Below, one piece after another: positions 51,746 to 64,000 of a stretch of 64,000 nt of DNA (the first letter of the stretch is position 1; every line of letters starts with the position of its first letter). The stretch is from the NCBI RefSeq assembly GCF_030818255.1, contig NZ_JAUTAG010000001.1:3534001-3598000 (forward strand). The letters are read 5' to 3'. Made by a program: the position numbers and the translations under genes. Origin of the DNA: Microbacterium sp. SORGH_AS_0969 (lineage in GTDB: Bacteria > Actinomycetota > Actinomycetes > Actinomycetales > Microbacteriaceae). The notes beneath the pieces are model-generated. The model was not told where the DNA came from. It saw nothing but the letters and a program-made list of their open reading frames with translations, and did no database searches.

Positions 51746-52533
51746 GCGAGAACGGTGCGTCGAAGCGCGTCATCATCAAGCGCGACCCCGACACCCTCGC
51801 GGACTACGTCGCGACGCGGTTCGTGAACCGCATCGTCAAGCGTGTCGCCGAGGGGAAGCGCATGCACGTGTGCCTCACGGGGGGAACGATGGGCGGCGCG
51901 GTCCTGCGCACCGCCGCGCGCGACCCCCGCGTCGCCGAGATCGACTGGTCGCTCGTGCACTTCTGGTTCGGCGACGAGCGCTTCGTGCCGCGCGACTCCG
52001 ACGACCGCAACGAGAAGCAGGCGCGCGAGGCGTTCCTCGACCGGCTCGACATCCCCGCCGCGAACATCCACGCTGTCGCGTCGTCGGACGAGGGTCTCGA
52101 CCTGGATGCCGCCGCCATCGCGTACGCGGACGAGCTCGCGCAGTTCGCCCCCTCCGACCGCAGCGAGACCGGCCCGTGGCCCTCGTTCGACATCTGCTTC
52201 CTCGGTGTGGGGCCGGACGCGCACATCGCTTCGCTCTTCCCCGACCGTTCCGAGATCTCGGTGACAGATCGCGCGACGGTGCCCGTGCGCGACTCCCCCA
52301 AGCCGCCGAGCGACCGTGTGTCGCTGACGCGACCGGTCATCAACTCGTCGAAGCGGGTGTGGATGGTCATCGCCGGGGCCGACAAGGCCGCCGCACTCGG
52401 TCTCGCCCTCGCCGGCGCGAGCTACCGGAGCGTCCCCGCCGCGGGCGCCAAGGGTCGCCGCCGCACCGCGTTCTTCGTGGACGAGTCCGCCGCCGATCAG
52501 GTTCCCCCGCAGCTCATCGACCGCGAGTACTGA
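51742..52533 (+). CDS. pgl: 6-phosphogluconolactonase
   Basis: 263 residues. It hydrolyses 6-phosphogluconolactone. VCLTGGTMGGAVLR, HFWFGDERFVPRDSDDRNE and GVGPDAHIASLFPD are the DevB/Pgl marks. Overlaps opcA by ATGA. Last gene of the operon, 22 bases before a terminator. Confidence 0.95.
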   Translation: MSENGASKRVIIKRDPDTLADYVATRFVNRIVKRVAEGKRMHVCLTGGTMGGAVLRTAARDPRVAEIDWSLVHFWFGDERFVPRDSDDRNEKQAREAFLDRLDIPAANIHAVASSDEGLDLDAAAIAYADELAQFAPSDRSETGPWPSFDICFLGVGPDAHIASLFPDRSEISVTDRATVPVRDSPKPPSDRVSLTRPVINSSKRVWMVIAGADKAAALGLALAGASYRSVPAAGAKGRRRTAFFVDESAADQVPPQLIDREY

Positions 52534-52555
52534 TCCTTCACGCGGTGAACACGAA

Positions 52556-52586
52556 AGAGACCGGATGCCGATGGCATTCGGTCTCT
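52556..52586 (+). terminator. Terminator of the pentose phosphate operon
   Basis: AGAGACCGGATGCC pairs with GGCATTCGGTCTCT over 14 bp with one mismatch and a GAT loop; TCTC follows. Also works as a stop for rbpA on the other strand. Confidence 0.85.
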
Positions 52587-52615
52587 TCTCGTTACGGCGA
52601 AGCGTCGCTCGGGCG

Positions 52616-52969
52616 TTACTGACCGCGGCGCTCGCGCAGCTGCTGCAGCGCGTCGTCGAGGAGCGACGCCGCTTCCTCGTCGGTGCGGCGTTCCTTCACG
52701 TACGCGAGGTGCGTCTTGTAGGGCTCGGACTTCGCGAGAGCCGGAGGGTTGTTCTTGTCGCGGCCGGCGGGGAGGCCGGAGTGCGGTGAGTCGATGGTCT
52801 CGGGGATCTCGTCGTCCGGGATCCCGGCGGCGAAGTACCGCACCGTCTCGTTACCGAGGGCGTCCCAGTACGAGACCGCGACGCGATCGGCGTGGAAACC
52901 GTGGTCCTGCTCACCCATGGGGCCGGCGCCCACCCGGGAGCCGCGAATCGCGTTGCCGCCAGTAGCCAT
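52616..52969 (-). CDS. rbpA: RNA polymerase-binding protein RbpA
   Basis: 117 residues. The IRGSRVGAGPMGEQDHGF start and VSYWDALGNETVRYFAAG are diagnostic. RbpA stabilises sigma-dependent open complexes in Actinobacteria. One base after the secG stop, so at the end of the gap-pgk-tpiA-secG transcript. Confidence 0.96.
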   Translation of the reverse strand: MATGGNAIRGSRVGAGPMGEQDHGFHADRVAVSYWDALGNETVRYFAAGIPDDEIPETIDSPHSGLPAGRDKNNPPALAKSEPYKTHLAYVKERRTDEEAASLLDDALQQLRERRGQ

Positions 52970-52970
52970 G

Positions 52971-53219
52971 TCAGATCTCCGCGAACTTGGTCAGCAGACC
53001 GAGGCCGACGATGGTGACGAACCACACCAGCGCGAGCACGATCGTGAAACGGTTGAGGTTGCGCTCCGCGAGTCCGGACGAGCCGAGGGCGGAACTCATC
53101 CCGCCGCCGAACATGTCGGAGAGACCGCCACCGCGACCCTTGTGGAGCAGGATCAGCAGGGTCAGCAGGAGGCTGGTGACGCCCAGCAGCACCTGCAGGA
53201 CGAACTCGAGAATCTGCAC
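52971..53219 (-). CDS. secG: Preprotein translocase subunit SecG
   Basis: 82 residues, two membrane helices, with GRGGGLSDMFGGG in the loop as usual for SecG. Part of the SecYEG export channel. GTG 53219 follows a GAAAGG ribosome site. A longer upstream frame from 53291 has no such site. Confidence 0.93.
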   Translation of the reverse strand: MQILEFVLQVLLGVTSLLLTLLILLHKGRGGGLSDMFGGGMSSALGSSGLAERNLNRFTIVLALVWFVTIVGLGLLTKFAEI

Positions 53220-53293
53220 TGTCGAAAGCCTTTCGCGAGCGACCTGGTCGGCCGCACAAGCGTCAAGTATACGGGGAGGCGGGGCGGACACAC

Positions 53294-53324
53294 GGATGCC
53301 CGCGACGAAGCGCCGCGGGCATCC
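53294..53324 (-). terminator. Terminator-like hairpin between tpiA and secG
   Basis: GGATGCCCGC and GCGGGCATCC form a perfect 10-bp stem with an 11-base loop, 9 bases past the tpiA stop. secG may be partly read through or have its own start. Confidence 0.7.
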
Positions 53325-53333
53325 GGTACGGGG

Positions 53334-54122
53334 TCAGACCCCGACGTGCTTCTGGTAGCGGATGATCGCGGCGAACTCATCGACGACGAGGCTCGCTCCA
53401 CCGACCAGGGCGCCGTCCACATCGGGCTCGCGCATGAACGCGGCGATGTTGTTCGACTTGACTGACCCGCCGTAGAGCACGCGCGTGCGCGCTGCCGCGT
53501 CGGCACCGAGCTTGTCTGCCACGACGGCGCGAAGCTTCGCGCAGACCTCCTGCGCCTGGTCGGGCGTTGCCGCCTGGCCCGAGCCGATGGCCCAGACCGG
53601 CTCGTACGCCACGACGATGTCGGCATCGGATGCCACGCCTTCGAGCGCGACCTCGAGCTGGCCCACGGGCACGGCGCTCGCGCCGAACTTCTCGAGGTCT
53701 TCCGACGTCTCACCCACGCAGATCACCGGGACGAGACCGTGACGGAGAGCCGCCTGGGTCTTGGCCGCGACGACCTCGTCGGTCTCGTTGTGGAACTGGC
53801 GGCGCTCCGAGTGACCGATGATCACGTAGCGCGCGTTCAGCTTCGCGAGGAACTGACCCGAGATCTCACCGGTGTACGCACCGGAGTCGTGGGCGGACAG
53901 GTCCTGACCGCCGAGAGCGAACTCGATCTTGTCGGCATCCAGGAGAGTCTGCACGGTCCGCAGGTCGGTGAAGGGCGGGAAGACCGCCACCTCGACACTG
54001 CCGTTCTCGTGCTTCGCTTCCTTCAGCGTCCAGTGCAGCTTCTGGACGAACGCGACCGCCTGCAGGTGGTCGAGGTTCATCTTCCAGTTGCCGGCGATGA
54101 GGGGGGTTCTGGTCACTGCCAT
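53334..54122 (-). CDS. tpiA: Triosephosphate isomerase
   Basis: 262 residues. Catalytic Lys in GNWKMNLD, His in IIGHSERRQ, Glu in VAYEPVWAIGSGQAA are all present. It interconverts glyceraldehyde-3-phosphate and dihydroxyacetone phosphate. Its ATG at 54122 overlaps pgk by ten bases. Confidence 0.98.
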   Translation of the reverse strand: MAVTRTPLIAGNWKMNLDHLQAVAFVQKLHWTLKEAKHENGSVEVAVFPPFTDLRTVQTLLDADKIEFALGGQDLSAHDSGAYTGEISGQFLAKLNARYVIIGHSERRQFHNETDEVVAAKTQAALRHGLVPVICVGETSEDLEKFGASAVPVGQLEVALEGVASDADIVVAYEPVWAIGSGQAATPDQAQEVCAKLRAVVADKLGADAAARTRVLYGGSVKSNNIAAFMREPDVDGALVGGASLVVDEFAAIIRYQKHVGV

Positions 54123-55327
54123 CCGAGGACCTCCAGTCCGGGGAGCTTCTTACCTTCGAGGAACTCCAGGCTGGCACCGCCACCGGTGGAGATGTGACCG
54201 AACTGGTCGTCCGCGAAGCCGAGCTGTCGCACGGCAGCCGCGGAGTCGCCGCCGCCGACGACGCTGAGACCGTCGACCTCGGTGAGCGCCTGCGCGACGG
54301 TCTTGGTGCCGGCCTCGAACGCCTTCATCTCGAACACGCCCATCGGGCCGTTCCAGAAGACGGTGCGGGATCCGCGGATCGCGTCGGCGAACAGCTCCGC
54401 CGTGCGAGGACCGATGTCGAGGCCCAGGCCGGACGCGCCGAAGGGTGTGTCCTCCAGCTTGTCGGCATCGGCCACGACGTGCTCGGCGTCCGCCGAGAAC
54501 GAGGCCGCGACCACGGCGTCGACCGGAAGCACGATCTCGACGCCGCGCTCCCGCGCCGTGGCGAGGTAGCCCTTCACCGTGTCGATCTGGTCCTGCTCGA
54601 GCAGGCTCGAACCGACCTTGTGCCCCTCGGCGACGAGGAAGGTGAACATCATCCCGCCGCCGACGAGAAGCTTGTCGACGCGCGGGAGCAGGTGCTCGAT
54701 GACCCCGAGCTTGTCGCTGACCTTCGAGCCGCCGAGGACGACCGTGTACGGACGCTCGGGGTTCTCGGTCAGGCGGTCGAGGACCTCGAGTTCCTTCTGG
54801 ATGAGAAGGCCCGCGGCGGACGGCACGATCTGGGCGAGGTCGTAGACGCTCGCCTGCTTGCGGTGCACGACACCGAAGCCGTCCGACACGAGAGCGTCGC
54901 CGAGACGGGCGAGCTCCCGGGCGAACGCCTGGCGTTCGGTCTCGTCCTTCGAGGTCTCCCCCGCGTTGAAGCGGAGGTTCTCGATGACGGCGACCTCACC
55001 GTTCTCCAGAGCGGCCACGGCATCCTGAGCCGACTCGCCCACCGTGTCGCGTGCGAACGCGACGGGCTGGCCGAGCAGCTCGGAGAGGCGCTGCGCGACC
55101 GGCTCGAGCGAGTACTTCGGGTCGGGCGCGCCGTCGGGACGGCCCAGGTGCGAGCACACGACCACACGCGCGCCGGCGTTGATCAGTGCGTTGAGAGTCG
55201 GCAGCGACGCCCGCACGCGGCCATCGTCCGTGATGACGCCATCCTTGAGAGGAACGTTCAGGTCACAACGGACGATGACGCGCGTGCCGGCGAGCGACCC
55301 CAGCGAATCGAGGGTGCGCAGAGCCAT
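54113..55327 (-). CDS. pgk: Phosphoglycerate kinase
   Basis: 404 residues. RCDLNVPLKDG, CSHLGRPDGAPDPKYSLEPV, GGSKVSDKLGVIEHL and the C-terminal GGGDSAAAVRQ are the usual substrate and nucleotide sites. Makes ATP in glycolysis. Starts ATG 55327, six bases after gap's stop. Confidence 0.98.
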   Translation of the reverse strand: MALRTLDSLGSLAGTRVIVRCDLNVPLKDGVITDDGRVRASLPTLNALINAGARVVVCSHLGRPDGAPDPKYSLEPVAQRLSELLGQPVAFARDTVGESAQDAVAALENGEVAVIENLRFNAGETSKDETERQAFARELARLGDALVSDGFGVVHRKQASVYDLAQIVPSAAGLLIQKELEVLDRLTENPERPYTVVLGGSKVSDKLGVIEHLLPRVDKLLVGGGMMFTFLVAEGHKVGSSLLEQDQIDTVKGYLATARERGVEIVLPVDAVVAASFSADAEHVVADADKLEDTPFGASGLGLDIGPRTAELFADAIRGSRTVFWNGPMGVFEMKAFEAGTKTVAQALTEVDGLSVVGGGDSAAAVRQLGFADDQFGHISTGGGASLEFLEGKKLPGLEVLGWQ

Positions 55328-55333
55328 GAAGGG

Positions 55334-56359
<1,026 letters not shown>

Positions 56360-56408
56360 TCAGTTGTGCGCGAGAAGCGCGTGATTGCGGTGTTCGCTAG
56401 CGGACAAC

Positions 56409-56440
56409 GGCGTCCCGGTGGGGTGTCCCACCGGGACGCC
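56409..56440 (-). terminator. Terminator of the superoxide dismutase gene
   Basis: GGCGTCCCGGTGGG and CCCACCGGGACGCC form a perfect 14-bp stem with a GTGT loop, 8 bases past the sod stop and 65 bases before gap. Confidence 0.85.
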
Positions 56441-56448
56441 CGCACCGT

Positions 56449-57075
56449 TTACGACAGTACCAGCAGACCCGTGGTCTTCTCACGGGCAGCGGCGAAGCGC
56501 TCCTGAGCGTCGGCCCAGTTCGCGATGTTCCAGAACGCCTTCACGTAGTCGGCGCGGACGTTCTTGTAGTCGAGGTAGTAGGCGTGCTCCCAGACGTCGA
56601 GCAGCAGCAGCGGCACGGTGCCGGCGACGATCTGGCCCTGCTGGTCGAAGAACTGCTGGATGAGCAGGTTCTGGCCGATCGAGTCCCAGAACAGACCCGC
56701 CCAGCCCGAACCCTGCACGCCGAGGGCCGCGGCCGTGAACTGCGCCCGGAAGGCGTCGAACGAACCGAACTGGTCGTCGATCGCGGCCTCGAGGTCGCCG
56801 GTCGGCTTGTCGCCGCCGTTGGGCGAGAGGTTCGTCCAGAAGATCGAGTGGTTCGTGTGGCCGCCGAGGTTGAAGGCGAGATCCTTCTGCAGGCGGTTGA
56901 TGTTGGCGAAGTCGCCCTTCTCACGCGCTTCCGCGAGCAGGTCGAGGGTGGCGTTCGCGCCGTTCACGTACGTCTGGTGGTGCTTGCTGTAGTGCAGCTC
57001 CATGATCGTCGCACTGATGTGCGGCTCCAGCGCGGCGTAGTCGTAGGGGAGTTCGGGCAGTGTGTACTTCGCCAT
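56449..57075 (-). CDS. Superoxide dismutase (Mn/Fe type)
   Basis: 208 residues. It starts [20 protein letters not shown] and has the metal ligands: His in [13 protein letters not shown], His in [12 protein letters not shown], and Asp and His in [14 protein letters not shown], with the [14 protein letters not shown] stretch. MN or FE cannot be set by eye. Single gene, set between whiA and gap, where other Actinobacteria often have none. Confidence 0.97.
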   Translation of the reverse strand: MAKYTLPELPYDYAALEPHISATIMELHYSKHHQTYVNGANATLDLLAEAREKGDFANINRLQKDLAFNLGGHTNHSIFWTNLSPNGGDKPTGDLEAAIDDQFGSFDAFRAQFTAAALGVQGSGWAGLFWDSIGQNLLIQQFFDQQGQIVAGTVPLLLLDVWEHAYYLDYKNVRADYVKAFWNIANWADAQERFAAAREKTTGLLVLS

Positions 57076-57249
57076 GGTCTCTACTTCCGGATCGGTCGCA
57101 GCACGGACGCCTCAACGCGAGAAACGGCGTGCAGCGAGGGTGACTTTTTCATCCTAGTGACGGGTAACGCCGCACCCACGGGGTTGCTTCCCCGCATGAC
57201 GGAAGATAGCTCTCCCGGGCGCGTCGCACGACCGCAACGCGGATGATGA

Positions 57250-57273
57250 CGGATGCCGGAGGCGTGGCATCCG
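57250..57273 (-). terminator. Hairpin past whiA
   Basis: CGGATGCC and GGCATCCG pair perfectly over 8 bp with an 8-base loop, 34 bases beyond the whiA stop. It again uses the GGATGCC 7-mer. Confidence 0.5.
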
Positions 57274-57306
57274 ACGCCCTGCGTGCCGCGAGAACTCGAC
57301 GCGCGC

Positions 57307-58284
57307 TCAGCCCTCGATGCCGACGGGAACAGCGGCTTCGGTGCCGGGGATGCCCTCGACTTCGGCCTTCTTATCGGCCATGGCCAGCAGGCGGCGGATG
57401 CGGCCGGCGACGGCGTCCTTCGTCAGCGGCGGATCGGCGTGGTGACCGAGCTCGTCGAGGCTCGCGTCGCGGTGAGCGAGGCGGAGCTCACCCGCCTGCT
57501 GGAGGTGCTCGGGCACCTCGTCACCGAGGATCTCGAGGGCGCGCTCGACGCGGGCGCAGGCGGCCACCGCGGCTTGCGCGGAGCGACGGAGGTTGGCGTC
57601 GTCGAAGTTCACAAGACGGTTGACGCCCGCGCGCACCTCGCGGCGCTGGCGCATCTGATCCCACTCCCCCGCCGTGCGACGAGCGCCCATCTCGTAGAGC
57701 GCACCGCGGATCGCCTCGCCGTCGCGGACGACGACGCGCGGGACTCCGCGCACCTCGCGAGCCTTCGCGGGGATGCCGATGCGGTGACCCGCACCGACGA
57801 GCGCCATCGCCGCCTCGGACGAGGGGCACGAGATCTCGAGCGCTGCGGAGCGGCCGGGATCGCTCAGCGAGCCGCTCGCGAGGAAGGCGCCGCGCCAGAT
57901 CGCGCTCAGGTCGGGTCGCGATCCGGTCGTGAGCTTGTTCGGGAGTCCGCGAACGGGACGACGGCGCTGGTCGAGGAGGCCGGTCTGGCGCGCGAGCGTT
58001 TCGCCCGCCTCGATGACGCGCACCGCGTAGTAGCCGCCCGTGCGCCCGCCGGATCCCTGCACGTGGTGAAGTTCGGGACGGACGCCGTACAGCTCGACGA
58101 GGTCGCGGGCGACGCGGCGGGCGAGGACATCGGAGTCGAGCTCGGCCTCCACCGCGACGCGATTGGCGATGGAGTGCAGTCCGCCGGAGAAGCGCAGGAT
58201 GGCCGTGAGCTCCGCGACGCGCGCGGTGGGGCGCGGGTCGCGGACGGTGATGAGCTCGGCCTTCACGTCGGCGGTCAGCGGCAC
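57307..58284 (-). CDS. whiA: Sporulation-type transcription regulator WhiA
   Basis: 325 residues. N-terminal LAGLIDADG-like domain ([35 protein letters not shown]) and a C-terminal helix-turn-helix ([24 protein letters not shown]). In Streptomyces WhiA controls sporulation septation; in non-sporulating species it affects division or chromosome segregation. Start GTG 58284. Confidence 0.96.
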   Translation of the reverse strand: MPLTADVKAELITVRDPRPTARVAELTAILRFSGGLHSIANRVAVEAELDSDVLARRVARDLVELYGVRPELHHVQGSGGRTGGYYAVRVIEAGETLARQTGLLDQRRRPVRGLPNKLTTGSRPDLSAIWRGAFLASGSLSDPGRSAALEISCPSSEAAMALVGAGHRIGIPAKAREVRGVPRVVVRDGEAIRGALYEMGARRTAGEWDQMRQRREVRAGVNRLVNFDDANLRRSAQAAVAACARVERALEILGDEVPEHLQQAGELRLAHRDASLDELGHHADPPLTKDAVAGRIRRLLAMADKKAEVEGIPGTEAAVPVGIEG

Positions 58285-58331
58285 GGTACTCCTCGGTTCG
58301 GGGGGGTGGGGGCGGGGGACGAGGGTACAGC

Positions 58332-59210
58332 CTACTCGCGGCCGAGGTCGCGGTGAGCCACGCGAACGGCCACCCCCGGGATCTCCTCCAAACGCTCAGC
58401 CAGCTCACGGGACATGACCACCGACCGGTGCTTCCCGCCCGTGCACCCGATGGCCACGACCGAGTGGCGCTTGTTCTCGCGCTGGTATCCCTCGAGCACC
58501 GGGCGCAGCGCCGCCGCATACGCCTCGAGGAATTCCGTGGCTCCCTCCTGCCCCAGAACGTTCGCCCGCACGGCGGGATCTTCTCCCGTGAGCGGGCGCA
58601 GCTCCTCGTTCCAGAACGGGTTCGGCAGGAACCTCATGTCCGCGACCAGATCGACGTCGGGCGGCAGCCCGTACTTGAAACCGAAGCTCATCAGCGTCAC
58701 GGTGTGACGCGCCGCTCCCTCTTCACCGAAGAGTTGCACCGCGCGCAGAGACAGCTGGTGCACATTGAACATCGACGTGTCGATGACGATGTCGGCCGCT
58801 TCCCGTACCGGGGCGAGGCGGTCGCGTTCGCGGCGGATACCGTCGAGGATCGTCCCCTCCCCCTGCAGCGGGTGCGGACGGCGGACGGCTTCGAACCGCC
58901 GGACGAGCACCGCATCGGAGGCGTCGAGGAACACCAGCCGCACTTGACGACCGGCCTGCAACGACCGCAGCGCTTCGGGCAGGTCACTGAACAGCGTGCG
59001 CCCGCGCACATCCACCACCACCGCGACCTTCGGCACGGCCCCACCGGCCAATTCTGCAAGCTCGAGCAGAGGGCGCAGCATCTGCGGGGGGAGGTTGTCG
59101 ACGACGTACCAGTCGAGGTCTTCGAGGGCGTTCGCCACGGTCGAGCGACCGGCTCCCGACATGCCCGTGACGATCAGCACGTCCCCTGGTTCGTCACGCC
59201 CCGGTTCCAT
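58332..59210 (-). CDS. rapZ: RNase adapter protein RapZ (YvcJ family)
   Basis: 292 residues. [20 protein letters not shown] is the P-loop, [10 protein letters not shown] and [20 protein letters not shown] complete the family. In Enterobacteria it steers RNase E to a small RNA; in Actinobacteria its target is unclear but it sits in front of whiA almost always. Confidence 0.95.
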   Translation of the reverse strand: MEPGRDEPGDVLIVTGMSGAGRSTVANALEDLDWYVVDNLPPQMLRPLLELAELAGGAVPKVAVVVDVRGRTLFSDLPEALRSLQAGRQVRLVFLDASDAVLVRRFEAVRRPHPLQGEGTILDGIRRERDRLAPVREAADIVIDTSMFNVHQLSLRAVQLFGEEGAARHTVTLMSFGFKYGLPPDVDLVADMRFLPNPFWNEELRPLTGEDPAVRANVLGQEGATEFLEAYAAALRPVLEGYQRENKRHSVVAIGCTGGKHRSVVMSRELAERLEEIPGVAVRVAHRDLGRE

Positions 59211-59239
59211 CGCGGTCGCCTCCCGTCGTCGAATCCAGC

Positions 59240-61183
59240 CTATCGAGACAGGTGCGCGTGGATCGCCTCGGCCAGAGCCGGACCGATACCGGGAAGCGCC
59301 GTGATCTCGTCGGGCGTGGCGTTCTTGAGAGCCGTGACCGAGCCGAAATGCCGAAGCAGTGCCTTGATCCTGGTGTCGCCGAGACCGGGGACCTCGGCCA
59401 GCACGCTCGTGATGTCGCGCTTACGCCGTTTGCGCTGGTGGACGATGGCGAACCGGTGCGCCTCGTCGCGCAGGCGCTGCAGCAGGTACAGCGCCTCCGA
59501 CGTGCGCGGCAGGATCACCGGGTACTCCTCCCCGGGCAGCCAGACCTCTTCGAGGCGTTTCGCGATGCCGCAGAGCGCGATCTCTTCGTGTCCCGCATCG
59601 GCGAGCGCCCGTGCGGCGGCGGCGACCTGCGGCTGCCCGCCGTCGACCACCAGCAGCTGGGGCCGATAAGCGAAGCGCGGTCGCTTGCGCGCCGTGACCA
59701 CCTCGCCGTCGGCGGTCGCTTCCGCAGAGTCCGGAGCGGCGACGATCGCTCCCCCGATCGTCTCGGGCTCGTTCTCTTCGGGCCGGTCGAGGTACGCGAG
59801 CCGTCGGGTGAGCACCTGGTACATCGAATCGGTGTCGTCCGTCGTCTCCGCCACCCCGAAGGACCGGTACTGATCCTTGCGCGGGAGGCCGTCCTCGAAC
59901 ACGACCATGGATGCCACGACATTCGTGCCGGAGAGGTGCGAGACGTCGAAGCACTCGATGCGCAACGGCGCCTCGGCGAGGCCGAGGGCCTCCTGGAGGT
60001 CGGTGAGCGCCTGCGAACGGGCCACATAATCGCTCGTACGGCGCGTCTTGTGCAGCATGAGCGCCTGCTGCGCGTTCAGCGTCGCAGTCTTCAGAAGGTC
60101 GGCCTTCCGACCCCGCTGGGCCACTTGCAGGGTGACGGGGCGGCCTCGCCGCTCCCGCAGCCAGGCCTCCAGCTGATCGGCGTCGTCGGGCAGCTCGGGA
60201 ACCAGGACCTGACGCGGGATGTCGGTGGCATCCGCGTCTCCGTAGGTGCGCTGCAGCACCTGGTCGACGAGGTCGGCGCCCGAGATGTCGATCTCTTTCT
60301 CGATCGTCGTCGCGCGGACACCGCGCACGCGGCCGCCCCGGACGACGAAGTGCTGCACGGTCGCCGCGAGCTCGTCTTCGGCGATACCGAACAGGTCGGC
60401 GTCGGTGTCGGACGCGAGCACGAGGGCGCTCTTGCCGAGCACGGCCTCGATCGCTTGCAGGCGGTCGCGGTACAGGGCGGCCGACTCGTAGTCCATCGCC
60501 GCGGACGCCTCCTTCATGCGTGCTGTCAGCTGCTTGGCGAAGCGCTGATCGCCGCCCGACATGAACGCGACGAAGTCGTCGACGATCGCGCGGTGCTCCT
60601 CGATGGTCACCTTCATCGAGCAAGGTCCGCCGCAACGGCCGATCTGGCCGGGGAAGCACGGCCGCCCCGACTGCATCGCCTTCTTGTACGACGAGTCGCT
60701 GCACGTGCGGATCGGGAAGACCTTGATCATCAGGTCGATGGTGTCGTGGACGGCCCACACCTTCGGGTACGGCCCGAAGTACTTGGCCCCGCGGATCTTG
60801 TGATTGCGCGTCACGATGACGCGAGGGGCCTCATCGGCGAGGGTGATCGCCATGTAGGGGTACGACTTGTCGTCCTTGTACCTCACGTTGAACGGCGGAT
60901 CGAACTCCTTGATCCACATGTACTCGAGCTGGAGCGAGTCGACGTCGCTCGGGACGACCGTCCACTCCACGCTCGCCGCGGTGGTCACCATGCGGCGCGT
61001 GCGCTCGTGCAGCGAATGCAGGGGGGCGAAGTAGTTCGACAGGCGCGCCCGGAGGTTCTTGGCCTTGCCGACGTAGAGCACTCTCCCCTCGGCATCGCGG
61101 AATCGGTAGACCCCCGGGTTCGTGGGGATCTCGCCCGGCTTCGGCCGGTACGGCAGGTGCGACACCCGTTCTCGGGATGCCAC
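59240..61183 (-). CDS. uvrC: Excinuclease ABC subunit UvrC
   Basis: 647 residues. GIY-YIG nuclease in [20 protein letters not shown], UvrB-interaction UVR motif around [28 protein letters not shown], second nuclease domain with [21 protein letters not shown] and C-terminal helix-hairpin-helix [16 protein letters not shown]. It cuts both sides of DNA lesions with UvrA and UvrB. GTG 61183 lies four bases past the uvrA stop. Confidence 0.97.
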   Translation of the reverse strand: MASRERVSHLPYRPKPGEIPTNPGVYRFRDAEGRVLYVGKAKNLRARLSNYFAPLHSLHERTRRMVTTAASVEWTVVPSDVDSLQLEYMWIKEFDPPFNVRYKDDKSYPYMAITLADEAPRVIVTRNHKIRGAKYFGPYPKVWAVHDTIDLMIKVFPIRTCSDSSYKKAMQSGRPCFPGQIGRCGGPCSMKVTIEEHRAIVDDFVAFMSGGDQRFAKQLTARMKEASAAMDYESAALYRDRLQAIEAVLGKSALVLASDTDADLFGIAEDELAATVQHFVVRGGRVRGVRATTIEKEIDISGADLVDQVLQRTYGDADATDIPRQVLVPELPDDADQLEAWLRERRGRPVTLQVAQRGRKADLLKTATLNAQQALMLHKTRRTSDYVARSQALTDLQEALGLAEAPLRIECFDVSHLSGTNVVASMVVFEDGLPRKDQYRSFGVAETTDDTDSMYQVLTRRLAYLDRPEENEPETIGGAIVAAPDSAEATADGEVVTARKRPRFAYRPQLLVVDGGQPQVAAAARALADAGHEEIALCGIAKRLEEVWLPGEEYPVILPRTSEALYLLQRLRDEAHRFAIVHQRKRRKRDITSVLAEVPGLGDTRIKALLRHFGSVTALKNATPDEITALPGIGPALAEAIHAHLSR

Positions 61184-61186
61184 GAC

Positions 61187-64000
<2,814 letters not shown>

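Overview
The window is GC-rich (about 70 percent by eye), densely coded on both strands, and looks like the chromosome of a high-GC actinobacterium of the family Microbacteriaceae, most likely Microbacterium. The basis is established gene order (ctaB beside the tkt-tal-pgi-zwf-opcA-pgl operon; uvrA-uvrC-rapZ-whiA followed by gap-pgk-tpiA-secG-rbpA), the presence of actinobacterial proteins (RbpA, WhiA, OpcA, DUF3099, DUF222/HNH), and frequent leaderless promoters. No rRNA, tRNA, CRISPR array, prophage or replication origin was seen. All but one stretch is ordinary core or near-core chromosome; the only clear mobile element is one intact IS30-family insertion.

Layout. 1-2.7 kb: truncated TrmH-type methyltransferase, amidohydrolase, Sir2 deacylase. 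2.7-9.1 kb: phosphatase, then a minus-strand branched-chain 2-oxoacid dehydrogenase cluster (E1 alpha, E1 beta, E2, acyl-CoA dehydrogenase) with a divergent Lrp-type regulator. 9.1-17.4 kb: a repeat-rich accessory stretch (EamA exporter with a CGNR regulator, two alpha/beta hydrolases, DEDDh exonuclease, DUF222/HNH protein, nitrilase-type amidohydrolase, second Lrp regulator) holding four different tandem repeat arrays with periods near 59, 52, 13 and 60 bp. 17.4-26.5 kb: ribosomal protein L31, ABC ATPase, divergent glgA/glgC, luxS, serB, hydrolase, fabG, and the DUF3099/SURF1 genes. 26.6-35.5 kb: ABC-F ATPase, a siderophore uptake operon and a siderophore-interacting reductase (both with iron-box-like operators), an orphan gene, and a MalY-type PLP enzyme. 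35.6-39.7 kb: suf Fe-S assembly operon. 40-44.2 kb: haem A and haem O synthases, between which an IS30 element sits in the loop of a transcription terminator. 44.4-52.5 kb: pentose phosphate operon. 52.6-64 kb: rbpA, secG, tpiA, pgk, gap, sod, whiA, rapZ, uvrC and the 3' part of uvrA.

Two genome-wide habits stand out. First, many genes start on their own transcription start: a TANNNT hexamer ends 6-7 nt before ATG or GTG with no ribosome binding site. Second, the 7-mer GGATGCC (reverse complement GGCATCC) is far more frequent than composition predicts and supplies many of the otherwise rare GCA and GAT codons and several terminator arms. Three genes that should be intact (the DUF4190 protein, sufC, zwf) are each broken by what looks like one extra base, which more probably reflects sequence error than biology, at least for sufC and zwf.

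I found no convincing wholly new multi-gene system. The best candidates for a second look are the IS insertion inside a terminator loop, the 52-bp array between two divergent leaderless promoters, the 60-bp array that grew from the end of a regulator gene, the duplicated E1 beta start, and the over-represented 7-mer.
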